From JBMNMU01 sp050953505 (GTDB lineage Bacteria > Bacillota > Clostridia > Peptostreptococcales > Anaerovoracaceae): a stretch of 64,000 bases of DNA. Of the stretch, positions 17,778-25,522 are shown piece by piece (within the stretch, counting starts at the first letter, position 1; every line of letters begins with the position of its first letter). Under the pieces are notes generated by a model, which was not told the DNA's origin, did not search any database, and saw only the letters and a program-made list of their open reading frames with translations. The position numbers and the translations under genes are program-made. The stretch is taken from assembly GCA_050953505.1 (NCBI GenBank), contig JBMNMU010000001.1, forward strand, positions 2,046,001 through 2,110,000, in the 5' to 3' direction.

Positions 17778-17842
17778 TCCAGGTTGGTACTGGTAATTGC
17801 ATTTTTGATTGCCAAAAGTTGCATTTTGATATTGCCAAACAC

Positions 17843-17899
17843 AGAAGAGAAAACTAAGATTGCCAATGAAAGCCACACAGATATAAGCTTCTTTGTCAT
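17843..17899 (-). pseudogene. Displaced signal-peptide codons of the lytic transglycosylase gene
   Basis: Nineteen codons start with ATG at 17899 and read MTKKLISVWLSL then AILVFSS, a typical signal-peptide start with two lysines and a hydrophobic core. The frame enters the IS right end after the duplicated TCTTCT. Joining 17843 to 15440 keeps the frame and gives a normal ending, SSISIYA before EEN. A GAGAGG site lies 12 bases upstream, and an extended -10 (TGGTATAAT, TATAAT at 17947-17952) further upstream. The rest of 17900-18090 holds nothing else recognised. Confidence 0.85.
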
Positions 17900-18097
17900 A
17901 TTCTGTTTTTTCCTCTCTTTCTTTTTAGCCTTTTCAAGCTTTTGCTATTATACCATTTTTGCATTAAATGTATACCCTTTTTTAAATTTTTATTTTGTGC
18001 AATGGATTTTTAGCTTGAAACTTCAACATTCTCCTGGGATTATCCTCATCCCTCCACTCCCTTTTATAGCAAAATACGACATTTCCCCATATATTAA

Positions 18098-18135
18098 AAC
18101 TCGGCATAATCGGAAGATTACCGACATGCCGAGTT
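18098..18135. terminator. Terminator hairpin after patA
   Basis: AACTCGGCAT pairs with ATGCCGAGTT, with an inner ATCGG/CCGA helix. Plus-strand T-run is strong (TTTTTT) and the minus side has TTTT, so it may act in both directions. It separates patA from the transglycosylase promoter. Confidence 0.7.
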
Positions 18136-18189
18136 TTTTAGGAAATCAATTTTTACAACAATCTATCAAATCGATAGGTTTTTATGGTT

Positions 18190-19551
18190 TTACAGTTTGA
18201 ATTCAGCCTTTACATCGATGATGGATTCTTCAAGCTTAGCAAGAACGATATCAATCTTTTCGTATGATAATACTGCAGGAGGCTCAATTCTTACTGTCTT
18301 AGCATTTACTAATGTACCTGCTGTCATGACTTGTCTCTGGAATAGGCCTTTTACTACTGCATAGCCAACTTCAGCTTCTGGGAATTCCATAGCGATAAGT
18401 AGACCAGCTCCTCTAACAGCCTTAAGAACTGTAGGATACTTCTCCATAAGAACATTTAGTTTTTCCATGAAGTAGTCGCCTTTTTCTTTTGCCATCTTTG
18501 GAACGTCATTTTCAAGCATGAATTTGATTGTTGCAATAGCAGCAGAGCAAGCAAGTGGATTTCCACCGAATGTAGGTGATCCTAGAATCCAAGGATTGTC
18601 GATTAACTTGTCAACCCACATGTTTGGTCTTGCGATGATACCGGTAATAGGCATGATACCGCCACCAAATGCTTTTCCGAAAGTCATGATGTCTGGAGTA
18701 ACGTTTTCAACTTCTACTCTCCACATGGTTCCGCATCTTCCCATACCAGTCTGGATTTCATCTACGATCATGGCTACGCCATATTTATCACAGATTTCTC
18801 TGACAGCTGTCAAATATCCTTCTGGAGGAATAATAACGCCTGCTTCACCTTGAACTGGCTCAATGATAACTCCAGCAACCTTTTCACCTACAGTGTGAAG
18901 GTTCTTGATTGCAGTTTCCATTGCTTCTGCATTACCATACTCAACGTGTTGTACTTGCTGTACTAATGGTAAATAGTCTTCTCTGTATGCACCTTTACCA
19001 CCCATGGAGATCGCTCCGATGGATTTACCGTGGAATGCGCCTACTGTTGATATGTAATATCTTCCGCCTGTAGCTAATCTGGCTAGCTTAAGAGCCATTT
19101 CTACTGCTTCTGCTCCGCCGTTTGTAAAGAAACAATATTGTAAATCTCCAGGAGTGATCATAGCTACTAATTTTGCAAGATATCCTCTTAATGGGTCAAC
19201 CAGTTCCTGGCTGTGAAGTGCATATCTATCCAACTGAGCCTTAACAGTCTTTAAGATTTCAGGGTTTCTGTGTCCACATGTATAAATTCCGAATCCGCCA
19301 AGGCAGTCGATAAATTCTGTTCCATGAACGTCTTCAAAATGGTCTACTGAATCTGTCCATTCAACAAATGCAGCGTCTGTAGATACAGATTTTCTATACT
19401 CCAACCATCCTGGGTTTACGTTGTTATTGAAGTTTTCAATGGAGTCTTTAATAATTGTATCCGCCTCTTCTTTTGTTAAGTCGCCACCTTCGATGTAGCC
19501 TATGATTCTTTTCGCTTCTTGCAAAGCTAATTCCTTATTAGTTGCAGTCAT
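18190..19551 (-). CDS. patA: Putrescine aminotransferase (class III)
   Basis: This PLP enzyme moves the amino group of putrescine (possibly cadaverine) to 2-oxoglutarate, giving 4-aminobutanal, which cyclises to pyrroline. The 453-residue protein closely follows E. coli PatA (YgjG) from memory: NVNPGWLEYRKSV, FIDCLGGFGIYTCGHRNP, LHSQELVDPLRGYLAK, and VDEIQTGMGRCG before the PLP lysine K293 in TFGKAFGGGIMP. The start at 19551 follows AGGAGG by six bases. An ornithine aminotransferase is the main alternative. It probably feeds amine fermentation or nitrogen recovery; a sigma-54-like promoter lies upstream. Confidence 0.85.
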   Translation of the reverse strand: MTATNKELALQEAKRIIGYIEGGDLTKEEADTIIKDSIENFNNNVNPGWLEYRKSVSTDAAFVEWTDSVDHFEDVHGTEFIDCLGGFGIYTCGHRNPEILKTVKAQLDRYALHSQELVDPLRGYLAKLVAMITPGDLQYCFFTNGGAEAVEMALKLARLATGGRYYISTVGAFHGKSIGAISMGGKGAYREDYLPLVQQVQHVEYGNAEAMETAIKNLHTVGEKVAGVIIEPVQGEAGVIIPPEGYLTAVREICDKYGVAMIVDEIQTGMGRCGTMWRVEVENVTPDIMTFGKAFGGGIMPITGIIARPNMWVDKLIDNPWILGSPTFGGNPLACSAAIATIKFMLENDVPKMAKEKGDYFMEKLNVLMEKYPTVLKAVRGAGLLIAMEFPEAEVGYAVVKGLFQRQVMTAGTLVNAKTVRIEPPAVLSYEKIDIVLAKLEESIIDVKAEFKL

Positions 19552-19614
19552 TTTGTACCTCCTCAAAATTTAACTTTTATTCTTCGAGAAATAAGCATCC
19601 TGACCCTACTTATA

Positions 19615-19631
19615 TACAAGAAGCGTGCCAA
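19615..19631 (-). promoter_or_regulatory. Possible sigma-54 promoter for patA
   Basis: The minus strand reads TTGGCACG-CTTC-TTGTA. It fits TGGCACG-N4-TTGCA except C to T in the -12 element. A start about 54 bases before the ATG would follow. E. coli patA is known to be sigma-54 dependent, which supports the reading. Confidence 0.45.
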
Positions 19632-19834
19632 CCCTATAATTTTCTGAAAATTACAATAAAAATGCTCATTTACCATGTGGAGTTTCAATGAGAAGAAACA
19701 TTTTGTTTTTTGCTTGCAAAGCTACCCGGAGGAACTCACCAGTGAGAAAAAACTTAATAAAAGTCTATATATTGAGAATTTTATCTCAGTTTTGATACTA
19801 TTATTCAAAATATTTTCATTTGTTTATATTTTCA

Positions 19835-21022
19835 CTACTTAGTAAAGTTATCAAAGTATCCTTGAATATAGATAAAAGGTGTACCCTTATCTCCGCTACC
19901 TGAGGTTAAATCGCAAAGTGATCCAATTAAATCCGTCAATCGTCTTGGTGTAGTTCCCAATGCCGCCATAGAATCGCCGAGATTATCATCCTTTTTTTCA
20001 ATATATTCCTTAATGGCCGTTTGGAGGTCGTCGCCCTTCAAATGAGCAAAGTCATTATCAGCCAGATATTTTAATTTAATCTCATTTGGCGTTCCCTCAA
20101 GCCCTTTTGTATAGCCTGGTGAAACAACAGGATCAGCTAGTTCCCATATTTTCCCCACTGGATCCTTAAATGCTCCGTCTCCATAAACCATAACTTCTAT
20201 GCGTTTGCCGGTTTTTTCTTCAATGATTTCTTGGATTCGATTGACAAAATTAGTACAATCATTAGGGAAAAGCTTCACAGTGTCTTCTGTAGCTGTATTA
20301 GATCCGAGAATTCCATATTTAGTATTATACCCACTACCATCAACACTCTCAGTAAGTATCTCATCCATGCCTACTACAGTTCTTGCGCCAGCCTCTTTTA
20401 GGATTCTTTTACTTCGGTGCCTGGAATGAATATCACAAACTAAAACATCTTGAGTGTATTCCAATACAGTCCGTGGGTTATTAGAGAAAATAACCTCCAC
20501 AGAAGCGCCTTCGGATTCTATGATTTCCTTGTAATAAGATACATAATCTACTCCAGTAAAAGTATGTCTTGGCTTCCCAAAGATCTTTACGAACTCCTCT
20601 TCTGTTAACACGTCTCTATAGCAATCCACATTTGTATCGTCAATATCCTTATCTACCAATCGATTTCCAACCTCATCACTTGGATAACTCAACACCAATA
20701 CAACCTTTTTGCAGCTTCTTGCTATACCGTGTAAGCAAACGGCAAACCTATTTCTGCTCAATATTGGGAAAACAACGCCTATAGTGTCTCCACCAAGCTT
20801 TTTCTTTACATCTGTTGCAATTTGCTGAACAGATGCATAGTTTCCTTGGGCTCTTGCCACCACGGCTTCTGTTATAGCCAATATATCCCTATCTCTGATA
20901 GTAAATTCTCCTGCACTTTCCGCATTGAGTACGGTATCCACTACAATCTCTTCTAGATTATCGCCTTCTCTGATAATGGGAGCTCTAAGCCCTCTTACCA
21001 CTGTACCTACTAATCTTTCCAT
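19835..21022 (-). CDS. Coenzyme F420-0:L-glutamate ligase-like protein
   Basis: The 395-residue protein resembles the CofE/FbiB-type ligase domain: LRAPIIREGDNLEEIVVDTV near the N-terminus, then RDILAITEAVVARAQGNYAS, which corresponds to the conserved DIlvvtekivSkaqG region, and later GDGAFKDPVGKIWELADPV. It is longer than archaeal CofE by a C-terminal extension of about 130 residues. Clostridia generally lack F420, so the true substrate is probably another gamma-glutamyl or amide acceptor; that is inference. It lies upstream of patA, same strand, 283 bases apart, so co-regulation is possible but not shown. Confidence 0.7.
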   Translation of the reverse strand: MERLVGTVVRGLRAPIIREGDNLEEIVVDTVLNAESAGEFTIRDRDILAITEAVVARAQGNYASVQQIATDVKKKLGGDTIGVVFPILSRNRFAVCLHGIARSCKKVVLVLSYPSDEVGNRLVDKDIDDTNVDCYRDVLTEEEFVKIFGKPRHTFTGVDYVSYYKEIIESEGASVEVIFSNNPRTVLEYTQDVLVCDIHSRHRSKRILKEAGARTVVGMDEILTESVDGSGYNTKYGILGSNTATEDTVKLFPNDCTNFVNRIQEIIEEKTGKRIEVMVYGDGAFKDPVGKIWELADPVVSPGYTKGLEGTPNEIKLKYLADNDFAHLKGDDLQTAIKEYIEKKDDNLGDSMAALGTTPRRLTDLIGSLCDLTSGSGDKGTPFIYIQGYFDNFTK

Positions 21023-21268
21023 TCAATTTCCTTTCTTACTCCGGCTCCTAAGAGTAGGGCGCACCTTACTAATATTTGTCACCATACTCCCATTCTCGGA
21101 GAACTATTAAACATTTTTGGAAAAGCAAAAAACCTTTCCAGTATATTACATCATGCATTTCTCATGTAGCTTACATATTTTTAGTATTTCCATGGCATAA
21201 GAATTATAGCATTTTTTTATACTGGTTCAAAGGGATTCCAAATATATAAGACAACTTTTTTGAAATTT

Positions 21269-21297
21269 TTGTGGTAAAATATGTGGTAAAATATAAT
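21269..21297 (+). promoter_or_regulatory. Sigma-A promoter for the threonine/serine exporter genes
   Basis: TTGTGG and TATAAT are 17 bases apart; the start would be near 21304, 60 bases before the ATG. A TGTGGTAAAATAT stretch is tandemly repeated here. The remainder of the 21023-21363 gap is AT-rich and holds no open frame. Confidence 0.5.
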
Positions 21298-21363
21298 GTA
21301 ATTATTTTTTAGCGAAATTTGTTTATTCTTCTGTATACAAATTTTGACAGGAGGTAGCTTTTT

Positions 21364-22149
21364 ATGATAAATCAGGTTCAAAAACGAGTTTTAATACTTG
21401 CATTGCGTGCAGGAGAGCTAATGATGAGAAGCGGCGCGGAGGTTTCGCGGGTAGAAGACACAGTTACTCGAATCTGCAAAGCCTGCAAGATTCCTTATGT
21501 GGAGGTCTTTGCCTTAACCACTGGAATTTTTGTGTCCGTGGATAAAGGCTCCCAAGACAGTGACATGCATACCTTTATTAAAAGAATCGAATCCACCAGC
21601 ATCGACTTAGATAAAATTTCGAAAATTAATCAATTTTCTAGGGAGTTTTCTAACACAGACCTGTCCATGGACGCAGGTTTCGAAATACTAAAAGAGATTG
21701 CAAAAAGGAAACCATATAACATTTGGGTTCGAATTCTCGGCGCTTGTTTGGTTTCTTCTTTTTTCTGCCTTATATTCGGGGGCGCCCCTATTGATTTTGT
21801 GAGCGCCTTTATAATTGGAGCCTTCAGCTATATTGCTTCTATTTTATTAGATAAGGTTGAAACCAACCCGTTTATACGAGGTTTCCTTTGCTGTGCTATG
21901 TCAACATTTTTGGCCATCATTGCTACTAATATTGGCCTTGGCGCTAATGTCAGCTCCATCATTATCGGATCCATTATGATTTTTCTACCTGGAGTAGCCA
22001 TTACTAATGCTGTACGAGACACCTTATCCGGTCACATGTTAGCTGGCGTCACAAAAGGAATAGAAGCTGTGATTATTGCCATTTCCCTAGCGGTAGGTGT
22101 AGGCTTTGCCTTTGAGGTATGGCAAACTTTAGGGGGTATCATACAATGA
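21364..22149 (+). CDS. Threonine/serine exporter, ThrE N-terminal-type subunit (DUF1212)
   Basis: This is the larger half of a split ThrE-like exporter. The 261-residue protein has the cytosolic DUF1212 head (LRAGELMMRSGAEVSRVEDTV; VEVFALTTGIFVSV) over about residues 1-110, then five or so membrane segments. It is predicted to export threonine or serine, or perhaps dicarboxylates as for YjjPB. AGGAGG precedes the ATG. Its stop overlaps the start of the partner gene (ATGA). Confidence 0.85.
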   Translation: MINQVQKRVLILALRAGELMMRSGAEVSRVEDTVTRICKACKIPYVEVFALTTGIFVSVDKGSQDSDMHTFIKRIESTSIDLDKISKINQFSREFSNTDLSMDAGFEILKEIAKRKPYNIWVRILGACLVSSFFCLIFGGAPIDFVSAFIIGAFSYIASILLDKVETNPFIRGFLCCAMSTFLAIIATNIGLGANVSSIIIGSIMIFLPGVAITNAVRDTLSGHMLAGVTKGIEAVIIAISLAVGVGFAFEVWQTLGGIIQ

Positions 22150-22595
22150 TTTTATCTTTTGTCTTTGCATTTTTTTCTACGCTAGGCTTTTGCATACTCT
22201 TCCATGTTCCGATACGCCATATTATTCCCGCATCATTTGTTGGAGGCAGTGGCTGGCTTATTTATACCTATCTTACATCTACAGGTTCCCATAAGATATT
22301 AGCATGCTTTGTAGGAGCTTGTGGCGTAGCTATATTAAGTGATATCTTTTCAAGAACCTTTAAAGATGCCTCTACCATATTTATTATTCCCGGCATACTG
22401 CCCTTGGTGCCAGGAGCTGGAATGTATTATACAATGCTTGCTATTTTAGACGGAGATCTTGAGAAGCTGGCTGTTGTAGGAACAGAAACAATTTTCATGG
22501 CAGGAGCGATAGCCGTCGGACTCCTGGTTGTTGCCTCGATAGCTAGAATAGTAACCAACATCTTAAAAAACATTTCTTTATTAAGGCAGTCATAA
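22146..22595 (+). CDS. Threonine/serine exporter, ThrE C-terminal-type subunit (DUF3815)
   Basis: The 149-residue protein begins MILSFVFAFFSTLGFCILFH and is almost wholly membrane-embedded, with four or five helices. It holds the family's FVGGSGWLIY and IIPGILPLVPGAGMYYTM segments. The ATG at 22146 overlaps the previous stop by four bases; an upstream start is possible but would lie inside the first gene. The two products together equal one fused ThrE. Confidence 0.85.
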   Translation: MILSFVFAFFSTLGFCILFHVPIRHIIPASFVGGSGWLIYTYLTSTGSHKILACFVGACGVAILSDIFSRTFKDASTIFIIPGILPLVPGAGMYYTMLAILDGDLEKLAVVGTETIFMAGAIAVGLLVVASIARIVTNILKNISLLRQS

Positions 22596-22599
22596 ATGT

Positions 22600-22622
22600 G
22601 GGGAAGCGAAAACAACTTCCCC
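22600..22622 (+). terminator. Terminator after the exporter genes
   Basis: GGGGAAG pairs with CTTCCCC around a nine-base loop, five bases after the stop. The trailing T-run is short (CCTTTAAAT). Confidence 0.6.
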
Positions 22623-22637
22623 CCTTTAAATATACTG

Positions 22638-22714
22638 AAGCGTTGAGAGTATCAAGGCCCTGATCTGGCGATGAGAACGCAGCCACTGCTCCGGCCCTAG
22701 GTGTGAACAGTAAC
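22638..22714. repeat. Dispersed intergenic repeat, copy 1 (chimeric)
   Basis: The left 43 bases (22638-22680) match 58627-58669 at 35 positions. The right 42 bases (22673-22714) match the reverse complement of 48041-48082 at 39 positions. It lies between the exporter genes and feoA. Confidence 0.8.
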
Positions 22715-22752
22715 GATGTTTTAAATATTTTTTGAAGGGTATTAAAAAACCA

Positions 22753-22781
22753 TAGACATATGATAAGGTTAGGCTTATAAT
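22753..22781 (+). promoter_or_regulatory. Sigma-A promoter for feoAB
   Basis: TAGACA and TATAAT are 17 bases apart. The leader of about 75 bases contains GGCTG/CAGCC and AGTTAGCT/AGCTAACT inverted repeats. No clear Fur box was recognised. Confidence 0.6.
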
Positions 22782-22826
22782 AATGTGGAGGGCTGTAGCA
22801 TACTCAGCCATTTATTTTTAACTCAT

Positions 22827-22844
22827 AGTTAGCTCCAGCTAACT
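22827..22844 (+). promoter_or_regulatory. Inverted repeat just before the feoA ribosome site
   Basis: AGTTAGCT and AGCTAACT form an 8-bp perfect inverted repeat with a two-base centre. It ends five bases before TTGGAGG. It could be an operator or an RNA hairpin that affects ribosome access. Confidence 0.45.
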
Positions 22845-22863
22845 TCTTGGAGGTGTTGACAAA

Positions 22864-23094
22864 ATGAGACTAGATTCTTTAAAAATAGGCCATAAGGCTG
22901 TTATTAAATCCGTAGGAGGAGAAGGTGCTTTAAGGCGTCGCCTTCTAGATATGGGATTGACTCCTAATACAACTGTAATGGTGAGAAAGGTTGCCCCTTT
23001 GGGTGACCCTATTGAGCTGCATCTTCGTAATTATGAGCTTACCATTAGGCAGGAAGACGCAAAAAAAATTGTAATCGAAGAGGTGGCCCAATGA
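22864..23094 (+). CDS. feoA: Ferrous iron transport protein A
   Basis: FeoA is a small SH3-like cytosolic partner of FeoB. The 76-residue protein shows the family pattern LKIGHKAVIKSVGGEGALRR, RLLDMGLTPNTTV and GDPIELHLRNYELTIRQEDA. AGGTGTTGAC precedes the ATG. It overlaps feoB by four bases, so the two are made together. Confidence 0.93.
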   Translation: MRLDSLKIGHKAVIKSVGGEGALRRRLLDMGLTPNTTVMVRKVAPLGDPIELHLRNYELTIRQEDAKKIVIEEVAQ

Positions 23095-25106
23095 ATATAA
23101 CACTAGCACTAGCAGGAAATCCTAATAGTGGGAAAACTACATTATTTAATCAAATGACAGGGAGCAACCAAAGAGTTGGAAATTTTCCTGGTGTAACTGT
23201 GGAAAAAAAGGAAGGTGAAATCCGCGGTCACAAAGGAGTGATTATTGTTGACCTACCCGGGATCTATTCCCTGTCCCCTTATACAGCAGAAGAGGTGGTA
23301 ACTCGTGATTTCCTGATCAAAGAAAAGCCTGATGCCATAGTAAATATTATCGATGCCACTAATATAGAAAGAAATATGTATTTAACCCTACAGCTCATGG
23401 AGCTTGGTATTCCTATTATTCTTGCTCTCAATATGATGGATGAAATTAGAGGGAATGGGGGTTCTATTGACATTCAAAAGCTTCAGGATGAGCTAGGAAT
23501 TCCTGTGGTACCTATATCAGCAAGTAAGAATGAAGGTGTGGACGAGCTGACTCATCGGGCTATTAAGACCGCTGAGGATAAGCTAAAGCCAAAGCGTATA
23601 GATTTTTGTGAAGGCCATGTACATACTGCCATTCACTCCATTGAGCACCTTATTGAAAATGAAGCAGATGTGGCAGGTCTTCCCCTAAGGTTTGCTGCCA
23701 CCAAGGTAGTAGAAGGCGATGAGCTGGTCATGAATGATCTAAGACTAAAGGATCCTGAAATAGATATTATCGGCCATATTGTAGAGGATATGGAGGATCA
23801 TCTACAAACAGATAGAGAGGCTGCCATGGCTGATATGCGCTATTGTTTTATCGAGGAAATTTGCGCCGATACGGTGATAAAGGCAGAATATAGCAAAGAA
23901 TACATTCGATCCGTTAATATTGATAAATTATTGACTCACAAATACCTGGGAATACCTGTTTTCTTAGGCATTATGTTGTTAATTTTTTGGCTAACCTTTG
24001 GGGTAATTGGTACACCTCTAAGTGATTTGCTAGTACTGGGGATTGATGAGTTAACAGAAATTACTGATGCAGCACTTTCCTCTGCTAATGTTAGCCCTGC
24101 ACTCCACTCACTGGTCATAAACGGCGTCTTTGCAGGTGTTGGAAGTGTGCTTTCCTTCCTTCCCATAATTGTGATTCTGTTTTTTTTCCTATCCATATTG
24201 GAGGACACCGGCTATATGTCAAGAGTAGCCTTTGTAATGGATAAATTGCTTAGAAAGATTGGCCTTTCAGGCCGCTCCTTTATCCCTATGCTCATTGGTT
24301 TTGGATGTTCCGTTCCAGCCATTATGGCTACCAGGACCTTGCCCAGTGAAAGGGACCGGAAGATGACCATCATACTGACCCCATTTATGTCCTGTAGCGC
24401 AAAGTTGCCTATTTATGCCTTATTCACGGCAGTTTTCTTTAGAAATTATCAGGCTCTAGTCATGATTTCCCTTTATATTCTTGGAATCGTAGTAGGAATC
24501 CTTGTTGCACTTTTATTGAAAAGGACTATTTTCGAGGGGAATCCTGTACCCTTTGTCATGGAGCTACCTCCATATCGTATGCCATCTACGCGAAGCGTTT
24601 TATTAAAAATGTGGGATCGGGCCTTAGATTTTATAAAGAAGGCTTTCACCATTATCTTTGTAGCAACTATTATTATTTGGCTCCTTCAAAGCTTTGATTT
24701 TGGTTTTCATATGGTGGCAGATGCTGGTAATAGTATGTTGGCATCACTGGGCAAAACCATTGCGCCGGTATTTAAGCCTCTTGGTTTTGATGACTGGAGA
24801 ATAGCCACAGCCCTGGTTACAGGCCTATCAGCTAAGGAAGCCGTGGTGAGTACCTTAGCCATACTTCTTGGAGCAAGTGACCCAAGCTCTTTGGAAGCCC
24901 TGCTTTCTCAGATCTTTACTCCAATATCCGCTTTTGCTTTCCTAGTGTTTTCCCTGCTTTATATGCCTTGCGTAGCTGCTATGGCTGCTGTGAAAAGGGA
25001 AATGGGTGGCTGGATAAGCGCAATTTTAGTAATGACTTTCCAGACAGTCACAGCGTGGATTGTTGCCGTTATATTTTATCAAATCGGTTCACTGCTTTTT
25101 TCTTAG
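23091..25106 (+). CDS. feoB: Ferrous iron transporter FeoB
   Basis: FeoB is the main Fe(II) uptake permease of anaerobes. The 671-residue protein has an N-terminal G domain: G1 LAGNPNSGKTTLF, G2 VGNFPGVTVE, G3 DLPGIYSLSPYT, G4 NMMDE. A GDI-like helical region spans about 170-270. The membrane part includes GCSVPAIMATRTLPSERDRK and the C-terminal GLSAKEAVVSTLAIL. This is the usual length without a fused FeoC. No feoC follows; a candidate ncRNA promoter begins 19 bases downstream. Confidence 0.95.
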   Translation: MNITLALAGNPNSGKTTLFNQMTGSNQRVGNFPGVTVEKKEGEIRGHKGVIIVDLPGIYSLSPYTAEEVVTRDFLIKEKPDAIVNIIDATNIERNMYLTLQLMELGIPIILALNMMDEIRGNGGSIDIQKLQDELGIPVVPISASKNEGVDELTHRAIKTAEDKLKPKRIDFCEGHVHTAIHSIEHLIENEADVAGLPLRFAATKVVEGDELVMNDLRLKDPEIDIIGHIVEDMEDHLQTDREAAMADMRYCFIEEICADTVIKAEYSKEYIRSVNIDKLLTHKYLGIPVFLGIMLLIFWLTFGVIGTPLSDLLVLGIDELTEITDAALSSANVSPALHSLVINGVFAGVGSVLSFLPIIVILFFFLSILEDTGYMSRVAFVMDKLLRKIGLSGRSFIPMLIGFGCSVPAIMATRTLPSERDRKMTIILTPFMSCSAKLPIYALFTAVFFRNYQALVMISLYILGIVVGILVALLLKRTIFEGNPVPFVMELPPYRMPSTRSVLLKMWDRALDFIKKAFTIIFVATIIIWLLQSFDFGFHMVADAGNSMLASLGKTIAPVFKPLGFDDWRIATALVTGLSAKEAVVSTLAILLGASDPSSLEALLSQIFTPISAFAFLVFSLLYMPCVAAMAAVKREMGGWISAILVMTFQTVTAWIVAVIFYQIGSLLFS

Positions 25107-25124
25107 GATTTTAACAGAATTTTC

Positions 25125-25152
25125 TTGCAATTTAAAATAATTGTGCTATAAT
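25125..25152 (+). promoter_or_regulatory. Strong promoter of the candidate ncRNA
   Basis: TTGCAA and TATAAT are 16 bases apart, with an extended TGTGC before the -10. Predicted start is near 25159. No protein-coding frame follows. Confidence 0.65.
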
Positions 25153-25158
25153 AAATGC

Positions 25159-25310
25159 AAGACGAAGATATTGGAAGAAAAGGAGGTAACCCAGAGGGGT
25201 TAGCAAAAGTTATTCCAGTATTAAGTGAAAGAGGGTGATTCCACCAGAAATGTCAGTCGAAACGTCTATTTAACGCCAATCATGGTATTCACATGATTGG
25301 CGTTATTCAT
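25159..25310 (+). ncRNA. Candidate structured RNA of about 150 nt, family not recognised
   Basis: A promoter, a foldable body and a terminator-like hairpin follow one another. Helices seen: AGACG/CGTCT closing the body (25160-25164 with 25263-25267); ATATTGGAA/TTCCAGTAT (25168-25176 with 25213-25221, one G-U); TAACCC-AGAG-GGGTTA (25187-25202); GGTG-ATTC-CACC (25234-25245). The last stem is 13 bp (25272-25304). An AGGAGG occurs, but no start codon is suitably placed. It does not match the riboswitch cores I know. With atpC convergent downstream, it controls no gene in cis on this strand. Confidence 0.55.
25272..25304 (+). terminator. Terminator hairpin of the candidate ncRNA
   Basis: AACGCCAATCATG pairs perfectly with CATGATTGGCGTT around a seven-base loop. 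The following tract is ATTCATTT, only moderately U-rich. Confidence 0.65.
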
Positions 25311-25331
25311 TTAATAAGGTAAGATTTAGGA

Positions 25332-25432
25332 CCTGGGGAAGATTGTCTTTAAAGCAGAACGTGAAACCTCTTACTAATTTTGATGCATAGCATCAAAAAA
25401 TGGCGGACTGCGTAAAAACACTCTCTCCCAGG
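25332..25432. other. Inverted-repeat region between the ncRNA and atpC
   Basis: CCTGGG (25332-25337) and CCCAGG (25427-25432) enclose about 90 bases with a central hairpin, TTTTGATG-CATAG-CATCAAAA (25378-25398). The rod-like layout could be a second RNA on either strand, but no promoter was convincing. Confidence 0.3.
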
Positions 25433-25479
25433 CTGATTTAGTCAGATTCTATGTTGAATTAGCCCCAATTAAATTAAAA

Positions 25480-25520
25480 ACTGCTGAACAAGCTGGTCTC
25501 TTTCAAACTTGTTCAGCAGT
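25480..25520 (-). terminator. Terminator of the ATP synthase operon
   Basis: ACTGCTGAACAAG and CTTGTTCAGCAGT form a perfect 13-bp stem beginning three bases after the atpC stop. A minus-strand T-run (TTTTTAATTT) follows. Confidence 0.9.
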
Positions 25521-25522
25521 CA

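Larger units (their letters stand above)
15447..17842 (+). mobile_element. IS21-family insertion sequence, complete
   Basis: The element is about 2396 bases and carries istA and istB. Its ends are related: both start GTGTTT reading inward, and an inner 20-base inverted repeat (15498-15517 against 17781-17800) matches at 17 positions. AGAAGA flanks both sides (15441-15446 and 17843-17848), a target duplication of 6 or 7 bases because the next G is also shared; the exact ends are therefore uncertain by one base. Intact frames and a visible duplication suggest a fairly recent insertion. It lies within the signal-peptide codons of the transglycosylase gene. Confidence 0.92.

Noticed and set aside
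17784..18200. A 138-codon open frame downstream of istB on the plus strand.
   Set aside because: It reads through the IS end, the reverse of the signal-peptide codons and a terminator; composition is that of non-coding DNA.
25231..25250. AGGGTG followed by TTCCACC resembles a T-box or the 3' end of tmRNA.
   Set aside because: The full T-box core (AGGGTGGNACCGCG) is not present, no aminoacyl gene follows, and no tmRNA body or tag frame was found.
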